A program made the translations under genes and the position numbers. Shown here piece by piece: positions 7,983-15,431 of a stretch of DNA of 40,131 nucleotides. The stretch comes from [Clostridium] symbiosum (lineage in GTDB: Bacteria > Bacillota > Clostridia > Lachnospirales > Lachnospiraceae). How positions within the stretch are numbered: position 1 is the first letter of the stretch; every line of letters starts with the position of its first letter. The notes under the pieces are model-generated. The model had not been told where the DNA came from, did no database searches, and worked only from the letters and a program-made list of their open reading frames with translations. The DNA lies in NCBI GenBank assembly GCA_021769625.1, contig JAETSN010000038.1, positions 1 to 40,131 of the forward strand. Direction: 5' to 3'.

Positions 7983-9158
7983 ATGGAAAAAATTAAAATC
8001 TCATTGAAAGAGTTTGAAACCAGAATTCAGAGATTAAAAGAAAAAATGAAAGAGCAGAAAATAGATGCGCTGTTTGTGTATGGGGATGAGTACAGAAAAG
8101 AAAACCTGCGCTATGTATCTAATTACTGGCCGATCTTTGAAAGGGGAGGCCTGTTGGTAGGAAAGAATACAGATCCGATCGTACTGTGCGCGCCGGAGGG
8201 AGAAGAAGTGGCAAAAGAGATGAGCGTCTGGACGGATATCCGGCTGCTGCCCGATTTCTTATGCGTAACGGTGCCGGATGAGATAGAGTATCCGTTGGCT
8301 CATTACAGTAGTTTTCAGAAACTGGCACAGGAAATGCGGGAAACAGGTGAGTTGAGGAGATTGGGAATTGTCGGAAAAGATGCGATGTCTGTAGATCTGT
8401 ATCATTCTATAGAAAAGGCGTTCGGAGCAGAGATCATTAATTGTAATGATTTTCTCTATGAACTCCGTAAAGAGAAAAGCCCGGATGAGGTGGCATGCCT
8501 TAAAGAAGCGGCGAGGATCGCAGATCTTGGCTTTAAGGCGATGATGCAGACAGATCTGATCGGGATGACAGAGTTAGAAGCAGCGGGAATTGCGGAAGCA
8601 GCAGCGAGGAAAGCAGGGGCGGAACACATTATTTTCCAGATCTTCGGGAGTGGGGAGAGAACACATCGTATTGTGGGACGCCCTACAGATAAGATCATTG
8701 AAGACGGAGATATGATCATGTGCGCACTGGCTGTCCAGTATGAAGGATATGTGGCAACCTGTGAAATGCCTTTTGCGGTAGGCAATTATTCGGAAGAAAC
8801 CAAAAAGGTCATTGATGTGCTTGTGAGAGCTTTAAAAGCAGGAGTACCTTACCTGAAGGCCGGGATACCAATGAAGCAGTTTGTACAGGCTGTAAAAAAT
8901 GTATATAAGGAAGAAGGCTTATCAAAATATGATGTTTATCCGCCTCTTCATGGGATTGGCTGCGCAGAGGCAGAATCTCCTTATCCGGATGAAAATACAG
9001 AAGCAGTTTTCAAGGAAGGGATGACAGTAAATACAGATATCAGTCTGTTTGGTCTGCCGGGCGGGTCTAACAGAATAGAGGAAGGCTTTGTTATAACAAA
9101 AGAGGGGGCAGTTTCATTGTCGCCGTTTATAGATGCCTGCTGTAAAGAATGGAAATAA
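7983..9158 (+). CDS. Creatinase-like M24-family protein lacking the metal-binding aspartates (first of a tandem pair)
   Basis: 391 aa with a creatinase N-terminal domain (about 1-165) and a pita-bread M24 C-terminal domain (about 170-391). Against methionine aminopeptidase, the five metal ligands D, D, H, E, E correspond here to A248, T259, H323, D352 and E366, so both aspartates are gone. H228 in GSGERTH sits where the catalytic histidine of creatinase lies. A metal-independent amidinohydrolase or C-N hydrolase is therefore more likely than a Pro-aminopeptidase (inference). There is no signal peptide, so it is cytoplasmic. It starts 5 nt after the ASRT gene and is followed by a paralogue. 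The substrate is unknown and is presumably delivered by the importer. Confidence 0.85.
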   Translation: MEKIKISLKEFETRIQRLKEKMKEQKIDALFVYGDEYRKENLRYVSNYWPIFERGGLLVGKNTDPIVLCAPEGEEVAKEMSVWTDIRLLPDFLCVTVPDEIEYPLAHYSSFQKLAQEMRETGELRRLGIVGKDAMSVDLYHSIEKAFGAEIINCNDFLYELRKEKSPDEVACLKEAARIADLGFKAMMQTDLIGMTELEAAGIAEAAARKAGAEHIIFQIFGSGERTHRIVGRPTDKIIEDGDMIMCALAVQYEGYVATCEMPFAVGNYSEETKKVIDVLVRALKAGVPYLKAGIPMKQFVQAVKNVYKEEGLSKYDVYPPLHGIGCAEAESPYPDENTEAVFKEGMTVNTDISLFGLPGGSNRIEEGFVITKEGAVSLSPFIDACCKEWK

Positions 9159-9191
9159 AAATATAATGAAATAAATTAAAGGAGTTTAACT

Positions 9192-10373
9192 ATGAAAATC
9201 CGAATAGAGGATCAGGAATTCAGAGAAAGAGTTTGTAAAACGCAGGAAGTGATGAAACAGGAAGGAATAGATCTGCTCTTAGCTTATGGAAATGAAGCGG
9301 AGCCACAATATGTAAGATACTATTCCGATTACTGGCCGTCATTTGAATCTGCAGGAGTTTTGATGGCGGCGGAAGGTGATCCGATTTTGATCATTGGCCC
9401 GGAGAGCGGCACTTTTGCTGGAGATGTATCCAGGATTAAAAAGATAAGGCAGCTTCTGTGCTTCAGGGAATCTTCTGAGCCGGAATATCCGGGGATGAAG
9501 CTGGACGATTTTGTATCTGTGATGAAAGAAGCGGCAGAGGGTAAAGAAATAAAGAAACTGGGTATAGCGGGAAGCTGTCTGGTCACGCATGTTATTTATG
9601 AGGCACTACAGAAAGCTTTGCCGGAAGTCGGAAATCCGGAAGTTGTGAAAGCAGATTTACTGGTATCTAAAATAAGGGCAAATAAATCACCCGCAGAAAT
9701 TGCCTGCATGAGAGAAGCTTATCGGATCACACAGCTTGCCATGAAAAAGGTAGTGGAGAATATTCATGTCGGGATGACGGAAAACCAGGTAAAAGGGCTT
9801 GCCATGTCTGTTATTTATGAAGAAGGCGGAGAAGGAGAGGCGTATCCGTTCTGGATATTGACTGGAAAAGGTTCCAATCAGGCGATCAGCAGATGCCGTA
9901 ATAAAGTGATCGAGGAAGGTGACTTGGTACATATACAGGTAGGCACCCGCTATGAAGGATATGCGTCCACAATGGGACGTCCGGTAGTGATGGGAAAAGC
10001 AAATGAACTGCAAAGAGGTATCATTGAAGCAGGGCTGGCAGCGCAGCGTGCGATCCTTGAGACTGCAAAAGCAGGAATCAATGCAAAAGAAGTAAGCGAT
10101 GCACATTACAATACATTAAAAGAGCTGGGATATGAGGGGCATATTTTATATGGCCCATGCCATGGGACAGGATTGATGGAAGGGGAGTATCCCTGGATCG
10201 AGTCCAATTCCGATTATTTGCTGGAAGAAGGAATGACATTCTGTACATGTATCTATCTTGGTGATAACAAAAATCAGATCGGTATGCGGATCGAAGACGG
10301 TTTTCTGATCACAAAAGACGGGACAGAATCTTTTTCGGATTATCGCAGGGAAGTAATTGAGATTTATGACTAA
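9192..10373 (+). CDS. Creatinase-like M24-family protein, more degenerate paralogue (second of the pair)
   Basis: 393 aa with the same two-domain layout as its neighbour. Shared landmarks include (V/L)RYxSxYWP near residues 41-49, KSPxExAC near 165-172, YEGY near 254-257 and the HG(I/T)G loop. The metal-ligand positions read Q249, T260, H324, C353 and E368, so three of five are lost. The position of the creatinase catalytic His is N229. It may be a pseudoenzyme, a regulatory or binding subunit of a heteromer with the first M24 protein, or an enzyme with altered chemistry. AAGGAG lies about 7 nt before the ATG. It is the last gene of the operon and is followed by a strong terminator. Confidence 0.85.
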   Translation: MKIRIEDQEFRERVCKTQEVMKQEGIDLLLAYGNEAEPQYVRYYSDYWPSFESAGVLMAAEGDPILIIGPESGTFAGDVSRIKKIRQLLCFRESSEPEYPGMKLDDFVSVMKEAAEGKEIKKLGIAGSCLVTHVIYEALQKALPEVGNPEVVKADLLVSKIRANKSPAEIACMREAYRITQLAMKKVVENIHVGMTENQVKGLAMSVIYEEGGEGEAYPFWILTGKGSNQAISRCRNKVIEEGDLVHIQVGTRYEGYASTMGRPVVMGKANELQRGIIEAGLAAQRAILETAKAGINAKEVSDAHYNTLKELGYEGHILYGPCHGTGLMEGEYPWIESNSDYLLEEGMTFCTCIYLGDNKNQIGMRIEDGFLITKDGTESFSDYRREVIEIYD

Positions 10374-10406
10374 ATAAAGCCGAGATTTGGCAGCATTATT
10401 AGTAAA

Positions 10407-10445
10407 GGGCCTGGAACATCAGTGAGTGTTCTGGGCTCTTTGCTT
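10407..10445 (+). terminator. Intrinsic terminator closing the Lsr-like operon
   Basis: A 12-bp stem joins 10407-10418 (GGGCCTGGAACA) and 10427-10438 (TGTTCTGGGCTC), with three G-T wobbles and an 8-nt loop. It is followed by TTTGCTTTT. It separates the operon from the DUF3737 gene, which has its own promoter. Confidence 0.8.
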
Positions 10446-10473
10446 TTATGCCCGACAGCTATATCTAACTATG

Positions 10474-10514
10474 TAACTCAAGTATTTGATATGTTTGAAA
10501 AAGTGCATTACAAT
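10474..10514 (+). promoter_or_regulatory. Promoter of the DUF3737 gene, with a degenerate operator-like site
   Basis: TTGATA (10486-10491) and TACAAT (10509-10514) are exactly 17 nt apart. Immediately upstream, TAACTCAAGTAT (10474-10485) matches the operator TTACTCGAGTAA at 9 of 12 positions. The promoter is convincing. The operator resemblance may be chance, because its position upstream of the -35 is not typical for repression. Confidence 0.6.
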
Positions 10515-10547
10515 AAAACAATGACAGAAATGAGAGGAGCTTTATGG

Positions 10548-11408
10548 ATGAAGACGATTGAAAACCAGACCTTTGATATGGAGCGGGCTTTCTATGCGAG
10601 CAGTGGGATTGCTCTGAAAGATTGTACCTTTGACGGACCGGCGGACGGCGAGAGCGCTTTGAAGGAAAGTGAGGACATCCGGGTTTCCCATTGTTTTTTC
10701 AATTTGAGGTATCCGTTCTGGCATGACAACGGACTTATCATTACAGACTCGGAAATGACGGAGCTTTGCCGGGCGGCGCTGTGGTATTCCTCGGATATTG
10801 AGATCGCGGATACAAAGCTTCACGGGATCAAAGCGCTGCGGGAATGCAGCAGGGTAAAAATGCGGGGATGCGATATCATTTCGCCGGAGTTCGGGTGGTC
10901 GGTGCAGGATATGGAAATGAGGGACTGCAAGGCGCAGAGTGAATATTTCATGATGCGTTCCGAGCGACTTCATTTTACCGATGTGGAGCTGAAGGGGAAA
11001 TATTCTTTCCAGTATATTCAGGATTCCGTGTTTGAGGGCTGTCGTTTCGACACGAAGGACGCCTTCTGGCATGCAAAAAACGTGACGATCCGCGACAGTG
11101 TCATAAAAGGGGAATATCTTGCCTGGTATTGTGAAAACGTCACATTTGAAAACTGTAAGATCACAGGGACACAGCCACTGTGTTACTGCAGGAATTTAAA
11201 ACTTATAAACTGCGAGATGGCGGAGGCGGATCTGAGCTTTGAAAAGTCGGATGTGGAGGCAGTAATCACCACGCCGGTGGTGAGTATCAAAAATCCTCTG
11301 TCCGGCTGTATCCGGGTACCGCGTGTGGGGGAGATCATCCGCGATGATCCGAAGTCCAAAGCCGAGATCGTGGTACAGGATCAGAGACAGGAAAAATGTG
11401 ATATATAG
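10548..11408 (+). CDS. DUF3737 family protein, predicted right-handed beta-helix
   Basis: 286 aa. The sequence is a run of short beta-strand repeats of about 20 residues with alternating hydrophobic positions and repeated DC, NC and GC turns (for example LKDCTFDG, VSHCFFN, MRGCDI, FENCKI, LINCEM). This pattern is typical of pectate-lyase-like solenoids and of DUF3737. Aromatic-rich turns such as PFWHDN, ALWYSS, AFWHAK and LAWYCE recur at matching positions and could form a binding surface. No signal peptide is present. The ATG at 10548 has GAGGAG at 10533-10538; the frame is open further upstream, but those codons overlap the preceding terminator. The 3' end overlaps the convergent ROK gene by 28 bp. 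The function is not known. Confidence 0.8.
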   Translation: MKTIENQTFDMERAFYASSGIALKDCTFDGPADGESALKESEDIRVSHCFFNLRYPFWHDNGLIITDSEMTELCRAALWYSSDIEIADTKLHGIKALRECSRVKMRGCDIISPEFGWSVQDMEMRDCKAQSEYFMMRSERLHFTDVELKGKYSFQYIQDSVFEGCRFDTKDAFWHAKNVTIRDSVIKGEYLAWYCENVTFENCKITGTQPLCYCRNLKLINCEMAEADLSFEKSDVEAVITTPVVSIKNPLSGCIRVPRVGEIIRDDPKSKAEIVVQDQRQEKCDI

Positions 11409-12511
11409 TGGTTCAGCATCAGCAGGGCAGCGCCGATGGCCGAGGACTGCCTTTTGTGTCTGCCCGGAGAAATATAGGAGACGTCCGAATCAAATATACT
11501 GAGATCGAGGGCTTTCTGAAAAAATGAGCCGGGATACTGCGCGATATATCCGCCGATGTATCCGCCGAGGATGATATCGCAGTCGTAAGCCATCCGCAGG
11601 TTTGTGACGGCGGCGGCGAGATCGTCCAGATAGGTTTCCCAGCGCTTCGCGCACATTTCATCACCGGAGGCGAGGCGTTCAAAAAAGTCTTCAATGCGGT
11701 CATTCTCTTTCTCAAGCAGGACGCGTGCGGAACAGTAGGCGTCCAGACAGCCCGCCTTGCCGCAGTAGCACACTTTCCCACCCGGGTGGAGTATCATATG
11801 CCCGAATTCCCCGCTGCGGTAATGATCTCCGGCATACAGATTTCCGCCGTAATAGATCGCGCCGCCCACAGTGCCGCTCAGGGAGAGGTAAATGGTATTG
11901 GTTTCCTTTTCCTTCGGAATTTCCGCATAGGCGGCGCTGTTGGCATCATTTTCAAAATATGTTTTGTAGGGGATATATTGTGAAAAGGCGGAAAGGCTGA
12001 TGCCAGAGACACCTAAAATGTGCGACCGCTGCAGGGCGTTCGCTTTGGGGTCGATGATACCGGGGAGGGAGATCCCCACGCCGATGATCTTTTCCGGGGT
12101 GATATCATTGTTTTGGATGAAGGTCTCCAGATGCACATCCAGCGCGCGGTAATAGCGCTCCGTATCTTCATAGCGGAACTTAAAATAGGATTCGTTCACA
12201 GGTTCCCCGTTAAAATCCATCAGGATCAGGCGCAGGTGCCGTTTTGTGATATCCATTCCGATGACATATTTATATCCGGTGGCAAGGGATAATACTTTTG
12301 CCTTCCTGCCGCCGGTGGAATCAAATTCGCCCGTCTCGCACAATATGTTCCGTTCCAGCAGTTCCGTCACATAAGAAAAGACAGTGGGCATACTGAAACC
12401 AAGGCAGGATGCGATCTCCTGCCTTGATACATAGTGATGATCCAAAACAAATTTGATGATCTTTATTCTATTCTGGATTTTTACCTCGTTGTCTGTTTTC
12501 ATTTTTGGCAT
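11381..12511 (-). CDS. ROK-family transcriptional regulator (NagC/XylR type)
   Basis: 376 aa. The N-terminus (about 10-75) is a winged helix-turn-helix (VSRQEIASCLGFSMPTVFSYVTEL). It is followed by a ROK sugar-kinase-like domain with the zinc motif VCYCGKAGC preceded by GHMILHPGG. The ATP phosphate motif of true ROK kinases (DxGxT) is replaced by GMDITKRH, so this is a repressor and not a kinase. A probable inducer is a sugar or sugar phosphate. It lies downstream of, and in the same direction as, a zinc-dependent dehydrogenase, and it has its own promoter inside the 3' end of that gene. Neither possible start (12511 or 12502) has a good Shine-Dalgarno sequence. Its 3' end overlaps the DUF3737 gene tail-to-tail. 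Confidence 0.88.
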   Translation of the reverse strand: MPKMKTDNEVKIQNRIKIIKFVLDHHYVSRQEIASCLGFSMPTVFSYVTELLERNILCETGEFDSTGGRKAKVLSLATGYKYVIGMDITKRHLRLILMDFNGEPVNESYFKFRYEDTERYYRALDVHLETFIQNNDITPEKIIGVGISLPGIIDPKANALQRSHILGVSGISLSAFSQYIPYKTYFENDANSAAYAEIPKEKETNTIYLSLSGTVGGAIYYGGNLYAGDHYRSGEFGHMILHPGGKVCYCGKAGCLDAYCSARVLLEKENDRIEDFFERLASGDEMCAKRWETYLDDLAAAVTNLRMAYDCDIILGGYIGGYIAQYPGSFFQKALDLSIFDSDVSYISPGRHKRQSSAIGAALLMLNHYISHFSCL

Positions 12512-12610
12512 TTTGGCACGTTTTCAGATTGTGGCGGCAGATGCTTTTGATTACTCTGTCATCTACACTCGCAAACCAAATGGGTAAACTTATTCTTCTC
12601 GTTAACGCTC

Positions 12611-12639
12611 ATTATACCAGAATTACGCCTGCACATCAA
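12611..12639 (-). promoter_or_regulatory. Promoter for the ROK regulator, nested at the end of the dehydrogenase gene
   Basis: On the minus strand, TTGATG (12639-12634) and the extended -10 TGGTATAAT (TATAAT at 12616-12611) are 17 nt apart. The -35 lies within the last codons of the dehydrogenase gene, whose stop is at 12623. Confidence 0.7.
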
Positions 12640-13660
12640 TCAGGATCTTCATGCTGGTCTCCCGGTTTTCATCAATGTATTCGTAGGCCTTCTGGTAATC
12701 GTGGAAGGGGAAACATTTGCTCATCAGGGGTTTTAAGCTAATTTTCTGTTCATTTACCAGACGGATGGCGTCTATGTAGTCCTCATTCCGGTACATCATG
12801 GTCGTGTTCAGGTCCAGTTCATGATCGTTCAGAACCGCAAGGTCCACATTTGCCATTCCCGCGTAAACAGCCACCAGAATGATGGTGCTGCCCTTTCGCG
12901 CATATTTGATCGCCTGTCCCATCGTAATATCGTTTCCGGCGCAGTCGTAGATCACGTCCGCCTTGTCAGGACCGAAGGCGTCTGTCATGGCATCCCCCAG
13001 ATCCGTCTTTTTTGAGTTGGAGGTGTGCGCGACGCCGCATTCCGCCGCTTTCTCAAGTCGGTAATCGGAGATGTCAGTGATCAGGACATCGGCGGCGCCC
13101 AGCGCGCGTGCGGCCTGTGCCACAAGGATACCGATAGGGCCTGCGCCGATCACGGTGACTTTGGCGTCCCGCATCTCCGAAAAGCGTTTTGCGGCGTGGA
13201 CGGCGACAGCCAGAGGCTCTATCATAGCGCCCTCGTCATAACTCATATCATCCGGCAGCAGGGTCACTTTGGAGGCGTCCACCGCAAAATATTCGGAGGC
13301 GACGCCTGTGGTCTGGAAGCCCATCACTTTCAATTCCTCACAGAGATTATATTTGCCGTGGGTGCAGGGATAGCATTTCCCGCAGAACACCTGGGGCTGG
13401 ATGGTGACTTTCTGGCCGGGTTTAAATGCTGTGACATCACTGCCGACAGCGGCAACTTCGCCTGCCACTTCATGTCCCTGTGTCACGGGATAGGAAGTGA
13501 AAGGATGTGTGCCGTGATAGACATGAATGTCGGAGCCGCAGACTCCTATTTTCATGATCTTGATAAGAACTTCTCCGGGTGCAGGGGCGGGAATCGGAAT
13601 CTCCCGGAACTCGATCGTCTTCGGAGCGGTCATTACCTGTTGCTGCATTGTTTTTTTCAT
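12623..13660 (-). CDS. Zinc-dependent MDR dehydrogenase (sorbitol/threonine dehydrogenase-like)
   Basis: 345-aa cytoplasmic NAD(P)-dependent dehydrogenase. The catalytic zinc residues are C41 (GVCGSDIH) and H63/E64 (GHEVAGEV), with E149 in EPLAVAVHA. The structural zinc loop is complete (C93, C96, C99, C107 in CGKCYPCTHGKYNLC). The nucleotide-binding glycine motif is GAGPIG at 172-177. The ATG at 13660 is chosen because GGAGGT is about 8 nt upstream; the 44-codon extension upstream is promoter sequence. Likely substrates are a polyol or sugar alcohol, given the neighbouring ROK regulator, but the family is broad and the substrate cannot be read from the sequence. Confidence 0.9.
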   Translation of the reverse strand: MKKTMQQQVMTAPKTIEFREIPIPAPAPGEVLIKIMKIGVCGSDIHVYHGTHPFTSYPVTQGHEVAGEVAAVGSDVTAFKPGQKVTIQPQVFCGKCYPCTHGKYNLCEELKVMGFQTTGVASEYFAVDASKVTLLPDDMSYDEGAMIEPLAVAVHAAKRFSEMRDAKVTVIGAGPIGILVAQAARALGAADVLITDISDYRLEKAAECGVAHTSNSKKTDLGDAMTDAFGPDKADVIYDCAGNDITMGQAIKYARKGSTIILVAVYAGMANVDLAVLNDHELDLNTTMMYRNEDYIDAIRLVNEQKISLKPLMSKCFPFHDYQKAYEYIDENRETSMKILIDVQA

Positions 13661-13740
13661 GGGGTTACCTCCGTAATAAAATGAAACATAAGTAAAGTAG
13701 TTTATAAAAGTATTATTGTTTGAAATATGGATTATGTCAA
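13661..13740 (-). promoter_or_regulatory. Promoter and leader of the dehydrogenase gene
   Basis: On the minus strand, TTGACA (13740-13735) and AATAAT (13717-13712) are 17 nt apart. The 50-nt AT-rich leader that follows ends in ACGGAGGT before the ATG. No clean palindrome that could be the ROK operator was recognised here. Confidence 0.65.
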
Positions 13741-13964
13741 GAGGAAATACAAAAATCCCTATATTTCTGATGGAAATCTCTATGAAAAACAAAAAATGGG
13801 AGGAATATATATTAAATGATTGATAAAAGTTTGAAGTTGGATTCTAAGCAATATGGAGAAGAAAAACCAGAAACTAATATGCCGCCCGCGATTATCGTTC
13901 CGATGCAGGTGCCAGATCGATGATTGCGGACGGCATAATTGTCGGGATAGTATGATCCGTATGA
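13741..13964 (-). terminator. Intergenic region with a long hairpin behind the MATE gene
   Basis: The arms 13879-13897 and 13918-13936 pair at 18 of 19 positions (two wobbles) around a 20-nt loop. On the minus strand the hairpin lies about 30 nt after the MATE stop and is followed by a T-rich but interrupted stretch, so it is probably that gene's terminator. The rest (13741-13878) is AT-rich with no supported gene. Confidence 0.5.
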
Positions 13965-15302
13965 TTATGATACGCCGGACAACTGCCGGTACTTTTTCCT
14001 GTAAAAATAAATAGACAGTACAGTGGCAATACTCCAGCCGATGGGCCAGGAACACCAGATGCCTGTCGCGGAATTTGTTATACCGGACAGAACGAAGGAT
14101 AAAACGACGCGCAGGATGAGGTCGGTAAAAGTCGCCGTCATAAACTGTTTCATGGCGCTGGTGCCGCGGAGGATGCCGTCGGCAACCAGTTTGGCGGAAA
14201 CCACAAAATAGAAAGGCGACAGTATCCATAAAAACTGTCTGCCGGTTGTCAGTGCCGCGACAGAGCCTTTTTCCATAAACAGAAGAAGCAGGTATCTTCC
14301 AAAGAAGATGTAGAGGATGCAGAGCGGAATGCACAGGCACCATACCATTTTAACGCCCGCGCGGAAGCCATCTTTGATCCGTTCATATTTATGCGCTCCG
14401 AGATTCTGGGCGGAGAAATTGGAGATGCCGTTGCCGATCGTGGTGAACGATGTAATGACAAGATTATTCAGCTTCACTGCGGCGGAGTAACCTGCCATAA
14501 CGGAGGGACCGAATCCGTTGATGACACTCTGGATCAGAATATTTCCGATGGAAATAAAGCTCTGCTGCAGGATGCTCGGGATGGCAATGATCAGAATATT
14601 TTTCAGAAGGTTCCGGTCGAATATCGGGGCCTTTTTCTGGATCTGGATTTTTTTCAGCCTGTGCCAGACAGTGAGGACCGCAAGAATACAGCTGATCCCC
14701 TGACACAGAAAGGTTGCCCAGGCCACGCCCGCCACTCCCATCTGAAAAGCTTTCACAAACAGGATATCCACGGCGATGTTGGATGTGGAGGATACCGCCA
14801 GAAAATAAAAAGGAGTTTTGGAATCGCCCAGTGCGGAAAAGATGCCGGTTGCGATATTGTAAAAGAACACAAAGGGCAGCCCCCATACATAAATATCCAG
14901 GTACAGTTTCGAGTCCGAAAAGACTTCCGCGGGCGTCCGGATCAGATGCAGCAGCGGACTGCACCCCAAAATGCCGATGAGCATCAAAATACCGCACAGA
15001 ACGGCGCTGAAAATGCAGGCTGTGGACACGGCGGTTTTCAGCCTGCCGTAATCCTTTGCACCGAAAAGCTGTGAGACGATAACGGAACATCCCATATTGC
15101 AGCCGAACGCGAAAGCAATAAAGATCAATGTGATCTCATAGCTGTTCCCGACTGCCGCCAGAGCATTTTCTCCGATGAATTTACCTGCTACCAGAGAGTC
15201 AGCGATGTTGTAGAGCTGCTGAAAGATAATGCTGCCGAACAGGGGCAGGCAGAATTTCCATAATACTGTCTCCGGTTTTCCGACTGTTAAATCTTTATTC
15301 AT
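13965..15302 (-). CDS. MATE-family multidrug/metabolite exporter
   Basis: 445-aa membrane protein with about twelve transmembrane segments in two homologous halves. The N-terminal signature FGSIIFQQLYNIADSLVAGKFIGENALAAVGNS and the second-half counterpart SILQQSFISIGNILIQSVINGFG are typical of the MATE/NorM-DinF group common in Clostridia. Export is driven by a Na+ or H+ gradient. GAGG lies 8 nt before the ATG. It is divergent from a LysR regulator 129 nt away, which is the usual arrangement for local control. The drug or metabolite is unknown. Confidence 0.93.
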   Translation of the reverse strand: MNKDLTVGKPETVLWKFCLPLFGSIIFQQLYNIADSLVAGKFIGENALAAVGNSYEITLIFIAFAFGCNMGCSVIVSQLFGAKDYGRLKTAVSTACIFSAVLCGILMLIGILGCSPLLHLIRTPAEVFSDSKLYLDIYVWGLPFVFFYNIATGIFSALGDSKTPFYFLAVSSTSNIAVDILFVKAFQMGVAGVAWATFLCQGISCILAVLTVWHRLKKIQIQKKAPIFDRNLLKNILIIAIPSILQQSFISIGNILIQSVINGFGPSVMAGYSAAVKLNNLVITSFTTIGNGISNFSAQNLGAHKYERIKDGFRAGVKMVWCLCIPLCILYIFFGRYLLLLFMEKGSVAALTTGRQFLWILSPFYFVVSAKLVADGILRGTSAMKQFMTATFTDLILRVVLSFVLSGITNSATGIWCSWPIGWSIATVLSIYFYRKKYRQLSGVS

Positions 15303-15431
15303 GTTGAATCCTCATCTTTTTTATTTATTTTTCTTGAACAAACTGGTTTACATTTCACCAAGAGTGCATTATACTACTCCACAATAAATGTTAAAAATGT
15401 ATATATAATATGAAAGGCATATAAAATATAT
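15303..15431. promoter_or_regulatory. Divergent MATE/LysR control region
   Basis: A minus-strand TATAAT (15373-15368) serves the MATE gene and a plus-strand TATAAT (15404-15409) serves the LysR gene. Neither has a good -35, which fits activator-dependent transcription. The region is AT-rich; no unambiguous LysR box was fixed. Confidence 0.45.

Noticed and set aside
6477-10373. Complete autoinducer-2 (Lsr) uptake and processing operon
   Set aside because: No LsrK, LsrF, LsrG or LsrR-type gene is present, and two AI-2 contact residues are changed.
7983-10373. Plain Xaa-Pro aminopeptidases
   Set aside because: Both metal-binding aspartates are missing in each protein, with further ligand loss in the second.
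13025-13684. Long open frame on the plus strand across the dehydrogenase gene
   Set aside because: It is antisense to a gene with complete zinc and nucleotide motifs; it has no start signal and no recognisable protein character.
13800-13960. Minus-strand stretch reading like a membrane segment (GTIIAGGILVSG) after the MATE stop
   Set aside because: It is short, has no start or ribosome binding site, and overlaps a long hairpin; probably chance.
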